Assembly: GCA_020846745.1 (NCBI GenBank)
Contig: JADLDI010000131.1
Span: 41,439-105,438 of the forward strand
Direction of reading: 5' to 3'
DNA from: Bryobacterales bacterium
GTDB taxonomy: Bacteria; Acidobacteriota; Terriglobia; Bryobacterales; Bryobacteraceae
DNA length: 64,000 nucleotides
The notes under the pieces were generated by a model. That model was not told the origin of the DNA. It saw nothing but the letters and a program-made list of their open reading frames with translations, and made no database searches. Positions within the stretch are counted from its first letter, which is position 1. Each line of letters opens with the position of its first letter. This document shows, one piece after another, positions 16,842-33,406 of the stretch. The position numbers were made by a program, and so were the translations under genes.

Positions 16842-19418
16842 TTACTGCAAGGGCAATTCGCCCTGCCCTTCGGTGGATGGAGCTTCGACGTCGGAGTCGG
16901 GTACGACGGACGCCGCGGCGACCGCGTCGCCCTCTTCCATGCGGACAAGGCGGACGCCCTGTGTCGACCGTCCGGCCTGCCGGATCTCAGCCGATTCGAT
17001 TCGGATGATCTTGCCGTCTTTGGTGATGATCATCAGGTCCGACTCCTCTTTCACGGCCAAAATGCCGACCACGGCGCCGGTCTTACGGGTGGTCTTCATG
17101 TTGATGACACCCTTGCCGCCGCGAGTTTGCAGACGATAGTCGGCTAGCTTCGTACGCTTGCCGTAGCCTTGGTCTGAGATCGCGAGGATCAACTCGTCAT
17201 CGGACCCGAACACCTCGGTGCCGATTACGACATCGTTATGGTCGAGCGAGATACCGCGGACGCCGCGAGCCTGGCGGCCCATGGGACGGACATCCTCTTC
17301 GTTGAACTTGATCGCCATGCCTTCACGGGTTCCGATAAAGATCATGTCCTTGCCGGAGGTGAGGCGCGCCGCGATCAACTCATCGCCCTCATCGAGCGAA
17401 CAGGCGATGATGCCGCGCGACATCGGATTGTTGAACTCAGTCAGTTCGCATTTCTTGATGACGCCCTGGCGCGTGACCATCACCACAAACTGGTCGGGCG
17501 TAAACTCCGACACGCACATGAACGTCTTCGCGGTCTCGTCCGGCTGCAGGTTGATCAGTCCCTGGATGTTCTTACCCTTACCGGCCGTACCGGCGTCGGG
17601 AATGTTGTAGTTCTTCAGCCAGTACAAGCGGCCTTTGCTCGTGAAGATCAGCATGTAGGAGTGTGTGGACCCGATGATCAGGTGCTCCACCACATCTTCC
17701 GAGCGCGTGCCCATGCCGATGCGGCCCTTGCCGCCGCGTGTCTGGCGGCGGTAGGTGTCGACCGCGGTCCGCTTCAGGTAACCGCCGCGGGTGACCGTCA
17801 CGGCCACGTCTTCCTGCTGAATGAGGTCTTCCAGAACGATCTCGCCCGGATCGTCGACGATCTGCGTCCGGCGCTCGTCGCCGAAGTCCTTCTGAATATC
17901 TTTGAGTTCTTTGACGATGACCTGGCGCAGCACCTTTTCCGAACCCAGGATTTCCAGGTACTCGGCGATGCGGCGCTGGATGTCGCCCAACTCGTCGAGG
18001 ATCTTCTGCTGCTCCATGCCGGTGAGGCGTTGGAGTTGCAGTTCAATGATGGCCTGCGCCTGGCGTTCGGTGAACCGTGGACCGATCTCGCCCGCCGCAA
18101 TCAACGCCGCGTATTCAGCCGCTTCGGCCGGCGTGATGAAGTTCATCAACGCCTCTTTCGCTTCTCGCGGCGTGCGCGATTCGCGGATGAGCCGGATGAC
18201 TTCATCCAGGTTGTTGAGCGCCCGCTGGAAGCCCAGTAACAAGTGCTCGCGTTCACGAGCCTTGCGCAGTAAGTAGTCGGTCCGCCGGCGAACCACATCG
18301 ATGCGGTGGTCGATAAACCGCTTGATCAGTTCGATCAGGCCCAACTCACGCGGCTGGCCGGCGACAATGGCCAGCATGATGATGCCGAAGTTCATCTGCA
18401 ACTGCGTGTGCTTGTACAGATTGTTCAGCACGACTTCGGGATTTTCGCCGCGCTTGAGTTCGTAGACGATCCGCATGCCGTCGCGGTCGCTTTCGTCGCG
18501 GATGTCGGAGATTCCTTCGATCTTCTTGTCGGCCACCATAGCGGCCGTTTCCTGAATCAGGCGCGACTTATTCACCTGGAACGGCAGTTCGGTGACGATG
18601 ATCGCTTCGCGGTCCTTACCGAATTTCTCGGTGGCCGCCTTGGCGCGCATCTTGACGGTGCCGCGGCCCGATTTGTAAGCCGACAAAATGCCTTCGCGGC
18701 CGAGAATGAAGCCGCCACCCGGGAAGTCAGGCCCCTGCACGATCTGGAGGATCTCGGACAACGTAGTGGCCGGATGCTGGATCAGTTGGATGGTCGCGTT
18801 GATGATCTCGGTCAGGTTATGCGGCGGAATGTTGGTCGCCATGCCGACCGCGATGCCGGACGAACCGTTCACCAGCAGGTTCGGTACACGCGTGGGCAAT
18901 ACTTCCGGCTCGACTTCGCTTTCGTCGTAATTCGGGCGGAAGTCGACCGTTTCCTTGTCGATATCTTCGAGCAGCGCGCCGGCAATACGCGACAAACGCG
19001 CTTCGGTGTATCGCATCGCCGCAGGCGGGTCGCCATCGATGGACCCGAAGTTACCCTGGCCGTCGATCAGCCGGTAACGCATCGTGAACGGCTGCGCCAG
19101 GCGCACCAGCGTATCGTAAATCGCCGAGTCGCCGTGCGGGTGGTACTTACCCATTACTTCGCCGACGATTTTGGCGCACTTACGGGTGGGCTTGTTATGT
19201 GTCAAGCCCATCTCGTCCATCGTGTACAAAATACGGCGATGAACGGGCTTCAAACCATCGCGGACATCGGGCAGCGCACGGCCGACAATAACGCTCATCG
19301 CGTAGTCGAGATACGACCGCCGCATCTCCTCTTCGATGTTGATCGGAATCAGATTCCTGGAGCCTTCACCGCCTAATGGTAGCTGGCTAGGCGGAAGATT
19401 GCTGTCGTTATCTGGCAA
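16842..19418 (-). CDS. gyrA: DNA gyrase subunit A
   Basis: The 858-residue breakage-reunion subunit of gyrase. The catalytic tyrosine is Tyr137 (AAMRYTEARL). The quinolone-determining segment reads GDSAIYDT (Ser98, Asp102), the susceptible-type residues. The C-terminal pinwheel carries the GyrA box QTRGGKG, seen twice (RRQTRGGKGRIG and RLQTRGGKGV). This favours gyrase over topoisomerase IV. The start is TTG, seven bases after a GGAG ribosome site. About 20 extra N-terminal residues precede the conserved IPINIEEEMRRSYLDYAMSVI. The 85-base divergent gap to the RNase T2 gene must contain both promoters. Confidence 0.97.
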   Translation of the reverse strand: MPDNDSNLPPSQLPLGGEGSRNLIPINIEEEMRRSYLDYAMSVIVGRALPDVRDGLKPVHRRILYTMDEMGLTHNKPTRKCAKIVGEVMGKYHPHGDSAIYDTLVRLAQPFTMRYRLIDGQGNFGSIDGDPPAAMRYTEARLSRIAGALLEDIDKETVDFRPNYDESEVEPEVLPTRVPNLLVNGSSGIAVGMATNIPPHNLTEIINATIQLIQHPATTLSEILQIVQGPDFPGGGFILGREGILSAYKSGRGTVKMRAKAATEKFGKDREAIIVTELPFQVNKSRLIQETAAMVADKKIEGISDIRDESDRDGMRIVYELKRGENPEVVLNNLYKHTQLQMNFGIIMLAIVAGQPRELGLIELIKRFIDHRIDVVRRRTDYLLRKAREREHLLLGFQRALNNLDEVIRLIRESRTPREAKEALMNFITPAEAAEYAALIAAGEIGPRFTERQAQAIIELQLQRLTGMEQQKILDELGDIQRRIAEYLEILGSEKVLRQVIVKELKDIQKDFGDERRTQIVDDPGEIVLEDLIQQEDVAVTVTRGGYLKRTAVDTYRRQTRGGKGRIGMGTRSEDVVEHLIIGSTHSYMLIFTSKGRLYWLKNYNIPDAGTAGKGKNIQGLINLQPDETAKTFMCVSEFTPDQFVVMVTRQGVIKKCELTEFNNPMSRGIIACSLDEGDELIAARLTSGKDMIFIGTREGMAIKFNEEDVRPMGRQARGVRGISLDHNDVVIGTEVFGSDDELILAISDQGYGKRTKLADYRLQTRGGKGVINMKTTRKTGAVVGILAVKEESDLMIITKDGKIIRIESAEIRQAGRSTQGVRLVRMEEGDAVAAASVVPDSDVEAPSTEGQGELPLQ

Positions 19419-19503
19419 AAGGAAACTCCTGATGTAAGGCGAAACGCGGCGTCCGCTCGCTCACGGACCTTGCCACGGTGGTATCTTTATTTTACCAGAA
19501 AAC

Positions 19504-20166
19504 ATGCGATCACTATTCTGTTTTGGATTGATTGGTTTAGCGACACTTCTGGCCGCTCCGCCGGCCCGCAAAAGTCAACGGGAGACACCCCGCGGCGAAC
19601 CGGGGAAGTTCGACTATTACGTGCTCAGCCTGTCGTGGTCGCCGCAGTATTGTTCTACACCCGCCGGTGAACGGGATAAGGTGCAGTGCGCGGGGAATCG
19701 TAAGTTTGCCTTTGTCACACACGGTTTGTGGCCGCAGTATGAATCGGGCTATCCGCAGTTCTGCTCCCAAGCCGCCGGGCCGGACAAGGCGGCCATCGAT
19801 AACATCCTCGATGTGATGCCGAGCGCGCGGCTCATCCGCCATGAATGGGATAAGCACGGCACCTGCAGCGGGCTAACGGCCGCGCAATACGTGAAGACCA
19901 TCCGCAAAGCGTATGAGAGCATCACCGTGCCCAAGGAGTTCAAGGGTCCCGATCGGCAGGTGACGGTCGCGCCCGCCGAGTTGAAGAAGCGCTTTGTCGA
20001 TGCCAACAAACTGGCGGGCGACAATTCCATCGCCGTCCTGTGTACCGGCCGCTTCCTGTCGGAGGTGCGTATCTGCCTCGACAAGAACCTGAAATCGCGC
20101 GCCTGCGGCCGCGATGTGCGCGATCAGTGCCGCGTACCGGAACTAATCATGCAGCCGGTCCGCTAG
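19504..20166 (+). CDS. Secreted ribonuclease T2 family enzyme
   Basis: A 220-residue protein with a signal peptide (MRSLFCFGLIGLATLLAAPPA). Both RNase T2 active-site motifs are present: CAS1 FVTHGLWPQY (His73) and CAS2 IRHEWDKHGTCSG (His113, Glu114, Lys117, His118). The cysteines around YC, FC and TC suit the family disulfides. Periplasmic or extracellular RNases of this family cleave RNA through 2',3'-cyclic phosphates and are thought to scavenge RNA. The gene stands alone between gyrA and a glycosyltransferase, 30 bases upstream of the latter. Confidence 0.95.
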   Translation: MRSLFCFGLIGLATLLAAPPARKSQRETPRGEPGKFDYYVLSLSWSPQYCSTPAGERDKVQCAGNRKFAFVTHGLWPQYESGYPQFCSQAAGPDKAAIDNILDVMPSARLIRHEWDKHGTCSGLTAAQYVKTIRKAYESITVPKEFKGPDRQVTVAPAELKKRFVDANKLAGDNSIAVLCTGRFLSEVRICLDKNLKSRACGRDVRDQCRVPELIMQPVR

Positions 20167-20196
20167 ATAACGGTAAAATGGTGGGCGCAGCCCCAC

Positions 20197-21168
20197 ATGA
20201 TTTCCATCGTCATCCCCATCCACAATGAGGAGCCGGCGATTCTGCCGCTCTACGACCGGCTGACGTCGGTGATGGAACGTGTTCGCAAGCCTTACGAAAT
20301 CCTGTTCATTGACGATGCGTCGACGGACCGCAGCTTTGATCTGCTGTCCAACCTGGTCGAGACCGACAACCGCCTGAAGGTGATCCGGCTACGCCGCAAC
20401 TTTGGGCAAACCGCGGCCTTGTCGGCGGGATTCGATGAGGCACAGGGCAATGTGATCATCTCGCTCGATGGCGACCTGCAGCACGACCCGGAAGACATCC
20501 CGGCGCTGCTTGAGAAGGTGCAAGAGGGGTACGACATCGCCAGCGGCTGGCGCAAGAACCGGCTCGACAACGCTGTCACGCGCAAGATTCCATCGCGAAT
20601 CGCCAACTGGCTGATGTCGAAAGCGAGCGGCGTGGACTTGCACGATTTCGGAACCACGTTCAAGGCTTATCGCGCTGAGATCCTGAAGGACGTCAACCTC
20701 TATGGCGAACTGCACCGCTTCATCCCCGCACTGGCCAGCTTCTACGGTGCGCGTGTCGCCGAGGTCCCTATCCGCAACGCACCACGGATCAGCGGTGGGT
20801 CGCACTACGGCCTGGGGCGCACGTTCCGCGTGCTGTTCGACATCGTGACCATCAAGTTCATGCTGTCGTACTTCACGAGGCCCATGCACTTCTTTGGAAA
20901 GTTCGGTTTGGCCGGACTGACCCTCGGCGGCAGCATCATGACGTTCCTGCTGATCAAAAAGCTGTTGGGATACGAGATCGTCATGGAGCACGGTCCGCTG
21001 ATGGTGGCGGGGGCGTTGCTGTTATTGGCGGGCTTGATGATGTTCTCGACCGGACTGCTCGGCGAAGTGCTGATGCGGACCTATTTTGAAAGCCAGGGGC
21101 GGCGGATTTACGCGGTGCGCGAAATCCGCACGAAGAAAGAGCCTCGGGTGAAGGACGAGGCGCGGTAG
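20197..21168 (+). CDS. GT2 glycosyltransferase, polyprenyl-phosphate sugar synthase type
   Basis: A 323-residue GT-A fold enzyme. It shows SIVIPIHNEE at the N-terminus, IDDASTDRS, the metal-binding DGDLQHDPED and a GWRKNR catalytic-region motif. Two C-terminal membrane helices follow (about 230-250 and 264-288). This matches GtrB/DPM-like enzymes that transfer a sugar from a nucleotide donor to undecaprenyl phosphate on the inner face of the membrane for later use in glycan or lipid decoration. The acceptor and sugar cannot be read from sequence. It may share a transcript with the RNase T2 gene 30 bases upstream. Confidence 0.92.
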   Translation: MISIVIPIHNEEPAILPLYDRLTSVMERVRKPYEILFIDDASTDRSFDLLSNLVETDNRLKVIRLRRNFGQTAALSAGFDEAQGNVIISLDGDLQHDPEDIPALLEKVQEGYDIASGWRKNRLDNAVTRKIPSRIANWLMSKASGVDLHDFGTTFKAYRAEILKDVNLYGELHRFIPALASFYGARVAEVPIRNAPRISGGSHYGLGRTFRVLFDIVTIKFMLSYFTRPMHFFGKFGLAGLTLGGSIMTFLLIKKLLGYEIVMEHGPLMVAGALLLLAGLMMFSTGLLGEVLMRTYFESQGRRIYAVREIRTKKEPRVKDEAR

Positions 21169-21327
21169 GGTGTCTCGAAGCTCGTGATTTCCGGCTGCGC
21201 GCGTTCAGGCAATCAGCCGTCGCTTCCGTCCCACCACCAGACGACAAAGCCCAAAGCACCGCCAGTTCAATGCTGACGACAATGAACTGACATAGCATGT
21301 GCCGCACATGCAATCTATACTGGAAGC

Positions 21328-21558
21328 ATGCCGAAGATGATTCAAATTCGGGATGTGCCCGATCAGGTGCACAGCATTCTGAAGGCACGTGCCGCCAAAC
21401 AGGGAATAAGCCTTTCGGAATACTTGAAAAAAGAGCTTGGAAAGATCACCGCTCAGCCCACCATGGAGGAGTGGTTGGAGCTGACACGGCATTCCAAACC
21501 GATACCTAGCAAACGCTCGGCAGCCGAGATAATTCGAGAATTGCGCGGCGACCGATGA
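21328..21558 (+). CDS. FitA/VapB-like antitoxin
   Basis: A 76-residue protein with an N-terminal ribbon-helix-helix (MIQIRDVPDQVHSILKARAAKQGISLSEYLKKEL) and a charged C-terminal tail (SAAEIIRELRGDR) of the kind that threads into a PIN toxin. It overlaps the following PIN gene by four bases (ATGA at 21555-21558), the standard antitoxin-toxin coupling. It is expected to neutralise the toxin and repress its own promoter. The 159 bases upstream, after the glycosyltransferase, hold no other gene. Confidence 0.9.
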   Translation: MPKMIQIRDVPDQVHSILKARAAKQGISLSEYLKKELGKITAQPTMEEWLELTRHSKPIPSKRSAAEIIRELRGDR

Positions 21559-21953
21559 TAGTGGTCGATGCTTCCGTCGTGGTGGAGATCCTAAGAGACG
21601 GCGACTTCGCCAACTTCCTTGGAGGCAGATTTAATTCGGACGCGGCCTACGCGGCCCCTCATTTGCTCGACATTGAGGTAGTTAGCGCCCTTCGCGGGCT
21701 TGCGGCGGCCGCTCGCGTCGACGCCCACCGTGTGCAGGAGTATATCAGGAACCTTGCCTTGCTGCCTGTAACGCGGCACTCACATGCGCCGCTTATGCCG
21801 AGGGTGTGGGAACTAAGGCACAACTTCTCAGCCTACGATGCGACTTACATTGCGCTCGCGGAGCTACTGGATGCGACACTCTTCACCGCCGATGCCAAAC
21901 TGCGCAAAGGACACCGCGCTCGCGTGGAAGTGATCGGCCAAAGAATAAACTAG
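21555..21953 (+). CDS. VapC-like PIN-domain toxin ribonuclease
   Basis: A 132-residue PIN domain. The metal-binding acidic residues are visible: Asp5 (MIVVDASVVVEIL), Glu around residue 42 (LDIEVVSALRGL), an Asp in YDATYIALAE and a final Asp in TLFTADAKL. VapC toxins cleave tRNA or rRNA when released from the antitoxin. Full length and all four acidic positions suggest it is intact. It forms a pair with the ribbon-helix-helix gene at 21328 and ends just before a bidirectional terminator shared with rpoC. Confidence 0.93.
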   Translation: MIVVDASVVVEILRDGDFANFLGGRFNSDAAYAAPHLLDIEVVSALRGLAAAARVDAHRVQEYIRNLALLPVTRHSHAPLMPRVWELRHNFSAYDATYIALAELLDATLFTADAKLRKGHRARVEVIGQRIN

Positions 21954-21963
21954 CAAAACACAA

Positions 21964-22007
21964 ACGGCGCGCCCGGGATCGTCTCCCAAGGCGCGCCGTC
22001 TTATTTT
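21964..22007. terminator. Bidirectional terminator between vapC and rpoC
   Basis: ACGGCGCGCC (21964-21973) and GGCGCGCCGT (21990-21999) form a perfect 10-bp stem with a 16-base loop. A T-rich run (CTTATTTT) follows on the plus strand and TTGTGTTTTG on the minus strand. It sits 24 bases past the rpoC stop and 10 bases past the PIN toxin stop, so it probably ends both transcripts. Confidence 0.85.
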
Positions 22008-22023
22008 CCTGACTTAAGCTGTC

Positions 22024-26256
<4,233 letters not shown>

Positions 26257-26279
26257 TAGGCCTCCTTACTCTCAGTGCT

Positions 26280-26507
26280 TCATCCAAGACTCAAGCCGCC
26301 GAGACGATTGTCGACATCAATCTTGCTCGCCGGCAGGTCAAGTTTCATATCCAGCCTGTCGAAGCGCGCGATCAGGCGGTTTTCCATAGATGTCAGGCGG
26401 TTAATGATGCTCACGAAGTAACCCACGTTGATCAGAATTCCAACCAGGGTCACAAGCGTAGGCACACCAGCCATTAAGTAAAGTTGCTGGTCCGTCATAT
26501 CGGCCAC
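26280..26507 (-). CDS. Small single-span membrane protein between rpoB and rpoC
   Basis: A 75-codon ORF starting at a GTG directly after the rpoB stop (or the ATG three codons on, 26498) and ending 23 bases before rpoC. Residues ~8-31 (LYLMAGVPTLVTLVGILINVGYFV) form one membrane helix. The rest is an amphipathic, Leu/Arg/Asp-rich segment (NRLTSMENRLIARFDRLDMKLDL) likely to form a coiled coil. Similar helix-plus-coiled-coil small proteins are common as hypotheticals in Acidobacteria. No function is known. Its place in the operon makes co-expression with RNA polymerase almost certain if it is translated. Confidence 0.65.
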   Translation of the reverse strand: MADMTDQQLYLMAGVPTLVTLVGILINVGYFVSIINRLTSMENRLIARFDRLDMKLDLPASKIDVDNRLGGLSLG

Positions 26508-30824
<4,317 letters not shown>

Positions 30825-30883
30825 TCTCCACTCCTATTCAAAAACCCTTCCGAAACGCCGGGGAAACGTTCCGTTGGGCACAA

Positions 30884-30914
30884 AACCCCTGCTGTCGACG
30901 ACAGCTACAGGGTT
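30884..30914 (-). promoter_or_regulatory. Hairpin in the rpoB leader
   Basis: On the minus strand GCTGTC-GTC-GACAGC forms a perfect 6-bp stem. It is extended outside by AACCCT pairing with AGGGGTT across a small bulge, and followed by only four T residues. It lies 60 bases before the rpoB start. It could be an attenuator or an RNase III processing site, as known in the rplL-rpoB spacer of Escherichia coli. The short T run argues against a full terminator. Confidence 0.6.
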
Positions 30915-31147
30915 GATCATTCCAGTTCTGCCGCGTTCACAGAAGGCGGGACTGTGAAACGCCCAGAGTCAGCGGGGAGGATGGGAGTCGCGGGGCCATC
31001 TGACCATGGCACACATCGGGGCACACTTCGGTAAAAGGCGGGCAACAACAGTAATGCCCCGGGGACAGACACACTGCCACCGGGTGTTTGGGGAACAAGA
31101 ATCACGTTCGCAAGATCCGAGTGTCGACTCCGGCCGAAATCATTCCC

Positions 31148-31187
31148 AGTGTAACAAACAGAAACTCTGGCGTCAAAATTGCCAGAG
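31148..31187 (-). promoter_or_regulatory. Internal rpoBC promoter overlapping an inverted repeat
   Basis: On the minus strand TTGACG (31171-31176) and TACACT (31148-31153) are separated by exactly 17 bp, a good sigma-70-type promoter for rpoBC. The inverted repeat CTCTGGC (31165-31171) / GCCAGAG (31181-31187) encloses the -35 and is followed on the minus strand by TTTCTGTTTGTT. The same bases could therefore act as a partial terminator for transcripts arriving from rplL. Confidence 0.65.
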
Positions 31188-31379
31188 AAAATCAACCACA
31201 CTCCGCAGCTAGTGGACCGAACCGCCCTCCTCGTCACCAATACCGCTGGCCGTTACCGAGCCGCGACCGCAATGGAGCGGTGTTCGAACCACCTGTTGCT
31301 AGCCAACCAAAGCGCCAGCCGTTCCCGACCGGCGCCCTGGCAGATTGAAAATTCCAAACTACGGGATTGCCGGAGTAAA

Positions 31380-31766
31380 CTACTTCACTTCAACAGTGGC
31401 GCCCGCGTCTGCGAACTTCTTCTTGATCGCTTCCGCTTCGTCCTTGTTGACGCCTTCCTTCACAGGCTTCGGCGCGCCGTCCACCAGATCTTTCGCTTCC
31501 TTCAGACCCAGGCTCGTCACTTCGCGCACAACCTTAATGACGTTGATCTTGTTGGCGCCAACCGCCGTCAGCACCACCGTGAACTCCGTCTTCTCTTCCG
31601 CCGCTGGAGCCGCCGCGGCCGCGCCGCCCGCTCCCGCCGCCGGTACCGCTACAGCCGCGGCTGCAGCCGAAACTCCTAAGCGCTCCTCCAACAGCTTCAC
31701 CAACTGGCTGGCTTCGAGCAGCGTCAGGCCCTGAATCTGTTCAGCAATTGCGTTAATGTCCGCCAT
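31380..31766 (-). CDS. rplL: Ribosomal protein L7/L12
   Basis: The 128-residue stalk protein. It has an N-terminal dimerisation helix pair (INAIAEQIQGLTLLEASQLVKLLEERLGV), an Ala-rich flexible hinge (residues ~34-58) and a C-terminal factor-binding domain (KTEFTVVLTAVGANKINVIKVVREVTSLGLKEAKDLVDGAPKPVKEGV). A GGGAG ribosome site lies upstream of the ATG. It follows rplJ after 77 bases in the operon and precedes the long rpoB leader region. Confidence 0.98.
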   Translation of the reverse strand: MADINAIAEQIQGLTLLEASQLVKLLEERLGVSAAAAAVAVPAAGAGGAAAAAPAAEEKTEFTVVLTAVGANKINVIKVVREVTSLGLKEAKDLVDGAPKPVKEGVNKDEAEAIKKKFADAGATVEVK

Positions 31767-31843
31767 GTCTTTCTCTTACTCCCTATTTAAACTCGCATCC
31801 GCTTCCTAGTTGAGTCGCTAATCTCGCTTCTCGCCAGGCGCCG

Positions 31844-32371
31844 CTACGCGGAGAACTTGTTCTCTTTAACGCCTTGGTCCACGACCACGGCCAGGTTGCG
31901 CCCAACGCCGTTGATGGCCGTGACCAGCCGCTGCGCCGGAGCGTTAATGAGGTACAGCAATTTGGCAAAGACCTCTTCTTTCGAAGGCATCGTTGCCAGC
32001 GCTTCAATGGACTTGATATCGAACGCGCGGCCCTCAACGAGCCCCGCCTTGAACGTAAATGTCGGGTTGTCTTTCGCGTACTTCGTCAGCGCCTTCGCCA
32101 ACGCCACCGGGTCGCCCGCGGTGTAGGCAATCGACGACATTCCCGCCAAATTCTTCATCACAGGCTCCGCGTTCGTCCCAGCGCCTGCCTTCTCCGCCAA
32201 CGTGTTCTTGATGACCTTGTAACTGCCGCCCGCATCGCGCACGATCTTGCGCAGTTCAAAGTCCTGCGCCACCGTCAACTTCGCGAAGCCCGTCACAAAA
32301 ACGTGCGGCGTCTTTTCGAATATCTCTCGGAGCGTTACTACGTCCGCTTGCTTTTCCGATCTCTTCTTCAT
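31844..32371 (-). CDS. rplJ: Ribosomal protein L10
   Basis: The 175-residue base of the ribosomal stalk. It shows the L10 pattern VFVTGFAKLTVAQDFELRKIVRDAGGSYKVIKNTLAEKA and then a C-terminal helix (residues ~135-165) that binds L7/L12 dimers. It lies 45 bases after rplA and upstream of rplL. The L10 autoregulatory leader described in Escherichia coli would have to fit into the short rplA-rplJ gap; I do not see a clear one. Confidence 0.97.
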   Translation of the reverse strand: MKKRSEKQADVVTLREIFEKTPHVFVTGFAKLTVAQDFELRKIVRDAGGSYKVIKNTLAEKAGAGTNAEPVMKNLAGMSSIAYTAGDPVALAKALTKYAKDNPTFTFKAGLVEGRAFDIKSIEALATMPSKEEVFAKLLYLINAPAQRLVTAINGVGRNLAVVVDQGVKENKFSA

Positions 32372-32416
32372 TGCCTTGGCTCCGTTTTTTCTTCAGCTAC
32401 CCGTGCTTGGCTTGGG

Positions 32417-33124
32417 CTATACCGCCTTCAAGTTGTACGGAGTTGTATCCAGCGCCACCCCGGGACCCATCGTCGAGCACAGCGTCGCGCTCCGCACGTA
32501 TTTGCCCTTCGCCGCCGCCGGCTTTGCGCGTACAATCGCGCCAATCAGCGCCGCCGCGTTTTCGAGCAGTTTCGGCGTCTGGAAGCTGACCTTCCCTACC
32601 GGCGCGTGAATCACACCCGTCTTATCCACGCGGAATTCCACCTTACCCGCCTTGGCTTCCCTGACGGCTTTGCTCACGTCCGTCGTTACCGTACCCGTCT
32701 TCGGGTTCGGCATCAAACCGCGAGGGCCGAGGATCTTACCAAGCCGCGCCAGCGACCGCATCATGTCCGGCGTCGCGATTACACTGTCGAAGTCCAGCCA
32801 GTTCTCCGCCTGAATCTTCTGCACCATGTTCTCGCCGCCCACAAAATCGGCGCCCGCTTCCTCGGCTTCTTTCGCTTTGTCCGGTCCGGCGATCACCAAC
32901 ACCCGCGTCGTCTTTCCCAAGCCGTTCGGCAGCACCACCGTGCCGCGCACCATTTGATCGGCGTGCTTCGGATCGACGCCCAGGCGCATGTGCACCTCAA
33001 CCGTCTCATCGAATTTCGCAAACTTGATCTTCTGGACGAGAGGAATCGCCTCTTCCAACGTGTAGGGCCGCGCTTCGATTTGTTGCGCGGCAGATTCGTA
33101 TTTCTTGCCGGATTTGCGTGCCAT
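32417..33124 (-). CDS. rplA: Ribosomal protein L1
   Basis: The 235-residue L1 stalk protein, recognised from RPYTLEEAIPLVQKIKFAKFDETVEVHMRLGVDPKHADQMVRGTVVLPNG and the signature GKILGPRGLMPNPKTGTVT. An upstream in-frame start at 33214 is rejected because the ATG at 33124 begins the normal N-terminus (MARKSGKKYE). It is the first gene of this ribosomal-RNA polymerase cluster. rplK, nusG and secE, which usually precede it, are absent from the window. The leader of about 115 bases downstream of the promoter may carry an L1 autoregulatory site, which I could not identify. Confidence 0.97.
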   Translation of the reverse strand: MARKSGKKYESAAQQIEARPYTLEEAIPLVQKIKFAKFDETVEVHMRLGVDPKHADQMVRGTVVLPNGLGKTTRVLVIAGPDKAKEAEEAGADFVGGENMVQKIQAENWLDFDSVIATPDMMRSLARLGKILGPRGLMPNPKTGTVTTDVSKAVREAKAGKVEFRVDKTGVIHAPVGKVSFQTPKLLENAAALIGAIVRAKPAAAKGKYVRSATLCSTMGPGVALDTTPYNLKAV

Positions 33125-33245
33125 GTTGTGACTGGTCCAAACGGCTGTTCTTATTGGGAACTCGCGCTCCTCGAACCGCCTCCCAAGGTGACTTCGCCCA
33201 CAAAGCGAGCCCATAGAAGCATTGCGCCGCGCGGACGAAACTATG

Positions 33246-33273
33246 AGTATACCAGCTTCTGCCGATTCCGCAA
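33246..33273 (-). promoter_or_regulatory. Promoter of the rplA operon
   Basis: On the minus strand TTGCGG (33268-33273) and TATACT (33246-33251) are 16 bp apart. The -10 is preceded by TGG, giving an extended -10. It is expected to drive rplA-rplJ-rplL and, by read-through, rpoBC. Apart from this, 33125-33406 shows no gene. Confidence 0.7.
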
Positions 33274-33406
33274 CTATCCTGACATCGCTGCACTTCTTCG
33301 CCGCTGTCGAGTATCAACGTCGTTGAGAGAAATCTGCGCGATCGGATGGGGTGCGCTGGATCTCGGGTCATCGGCGCTCGTCCTGCTGGCCCGCGCGGCG
33401 GGCCGT

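Larger units (their letters stand above)
30825..31379 (-). other. rplL-rpoB intergenic region
   Basis: This 555-base gap contains no convincing gene. It holds a promoter overlapping an inverted repeat (31148-31187) and a strong hairpin (30884-30914) in the rpoB leader. The remaining 31188-31379 and 30915-31147 show nothing I can identify. If the promoter is used, the rpoB leader would be about 315 bases long. Confidence 0.7.

Noticed and set aside
31006..31348. Short plus-strand frames in the rplL-rpoB gap
   Set aside because: No ribosome site, no recognisable residues, and they overlap the minus-strand promoter and hairpin signals.
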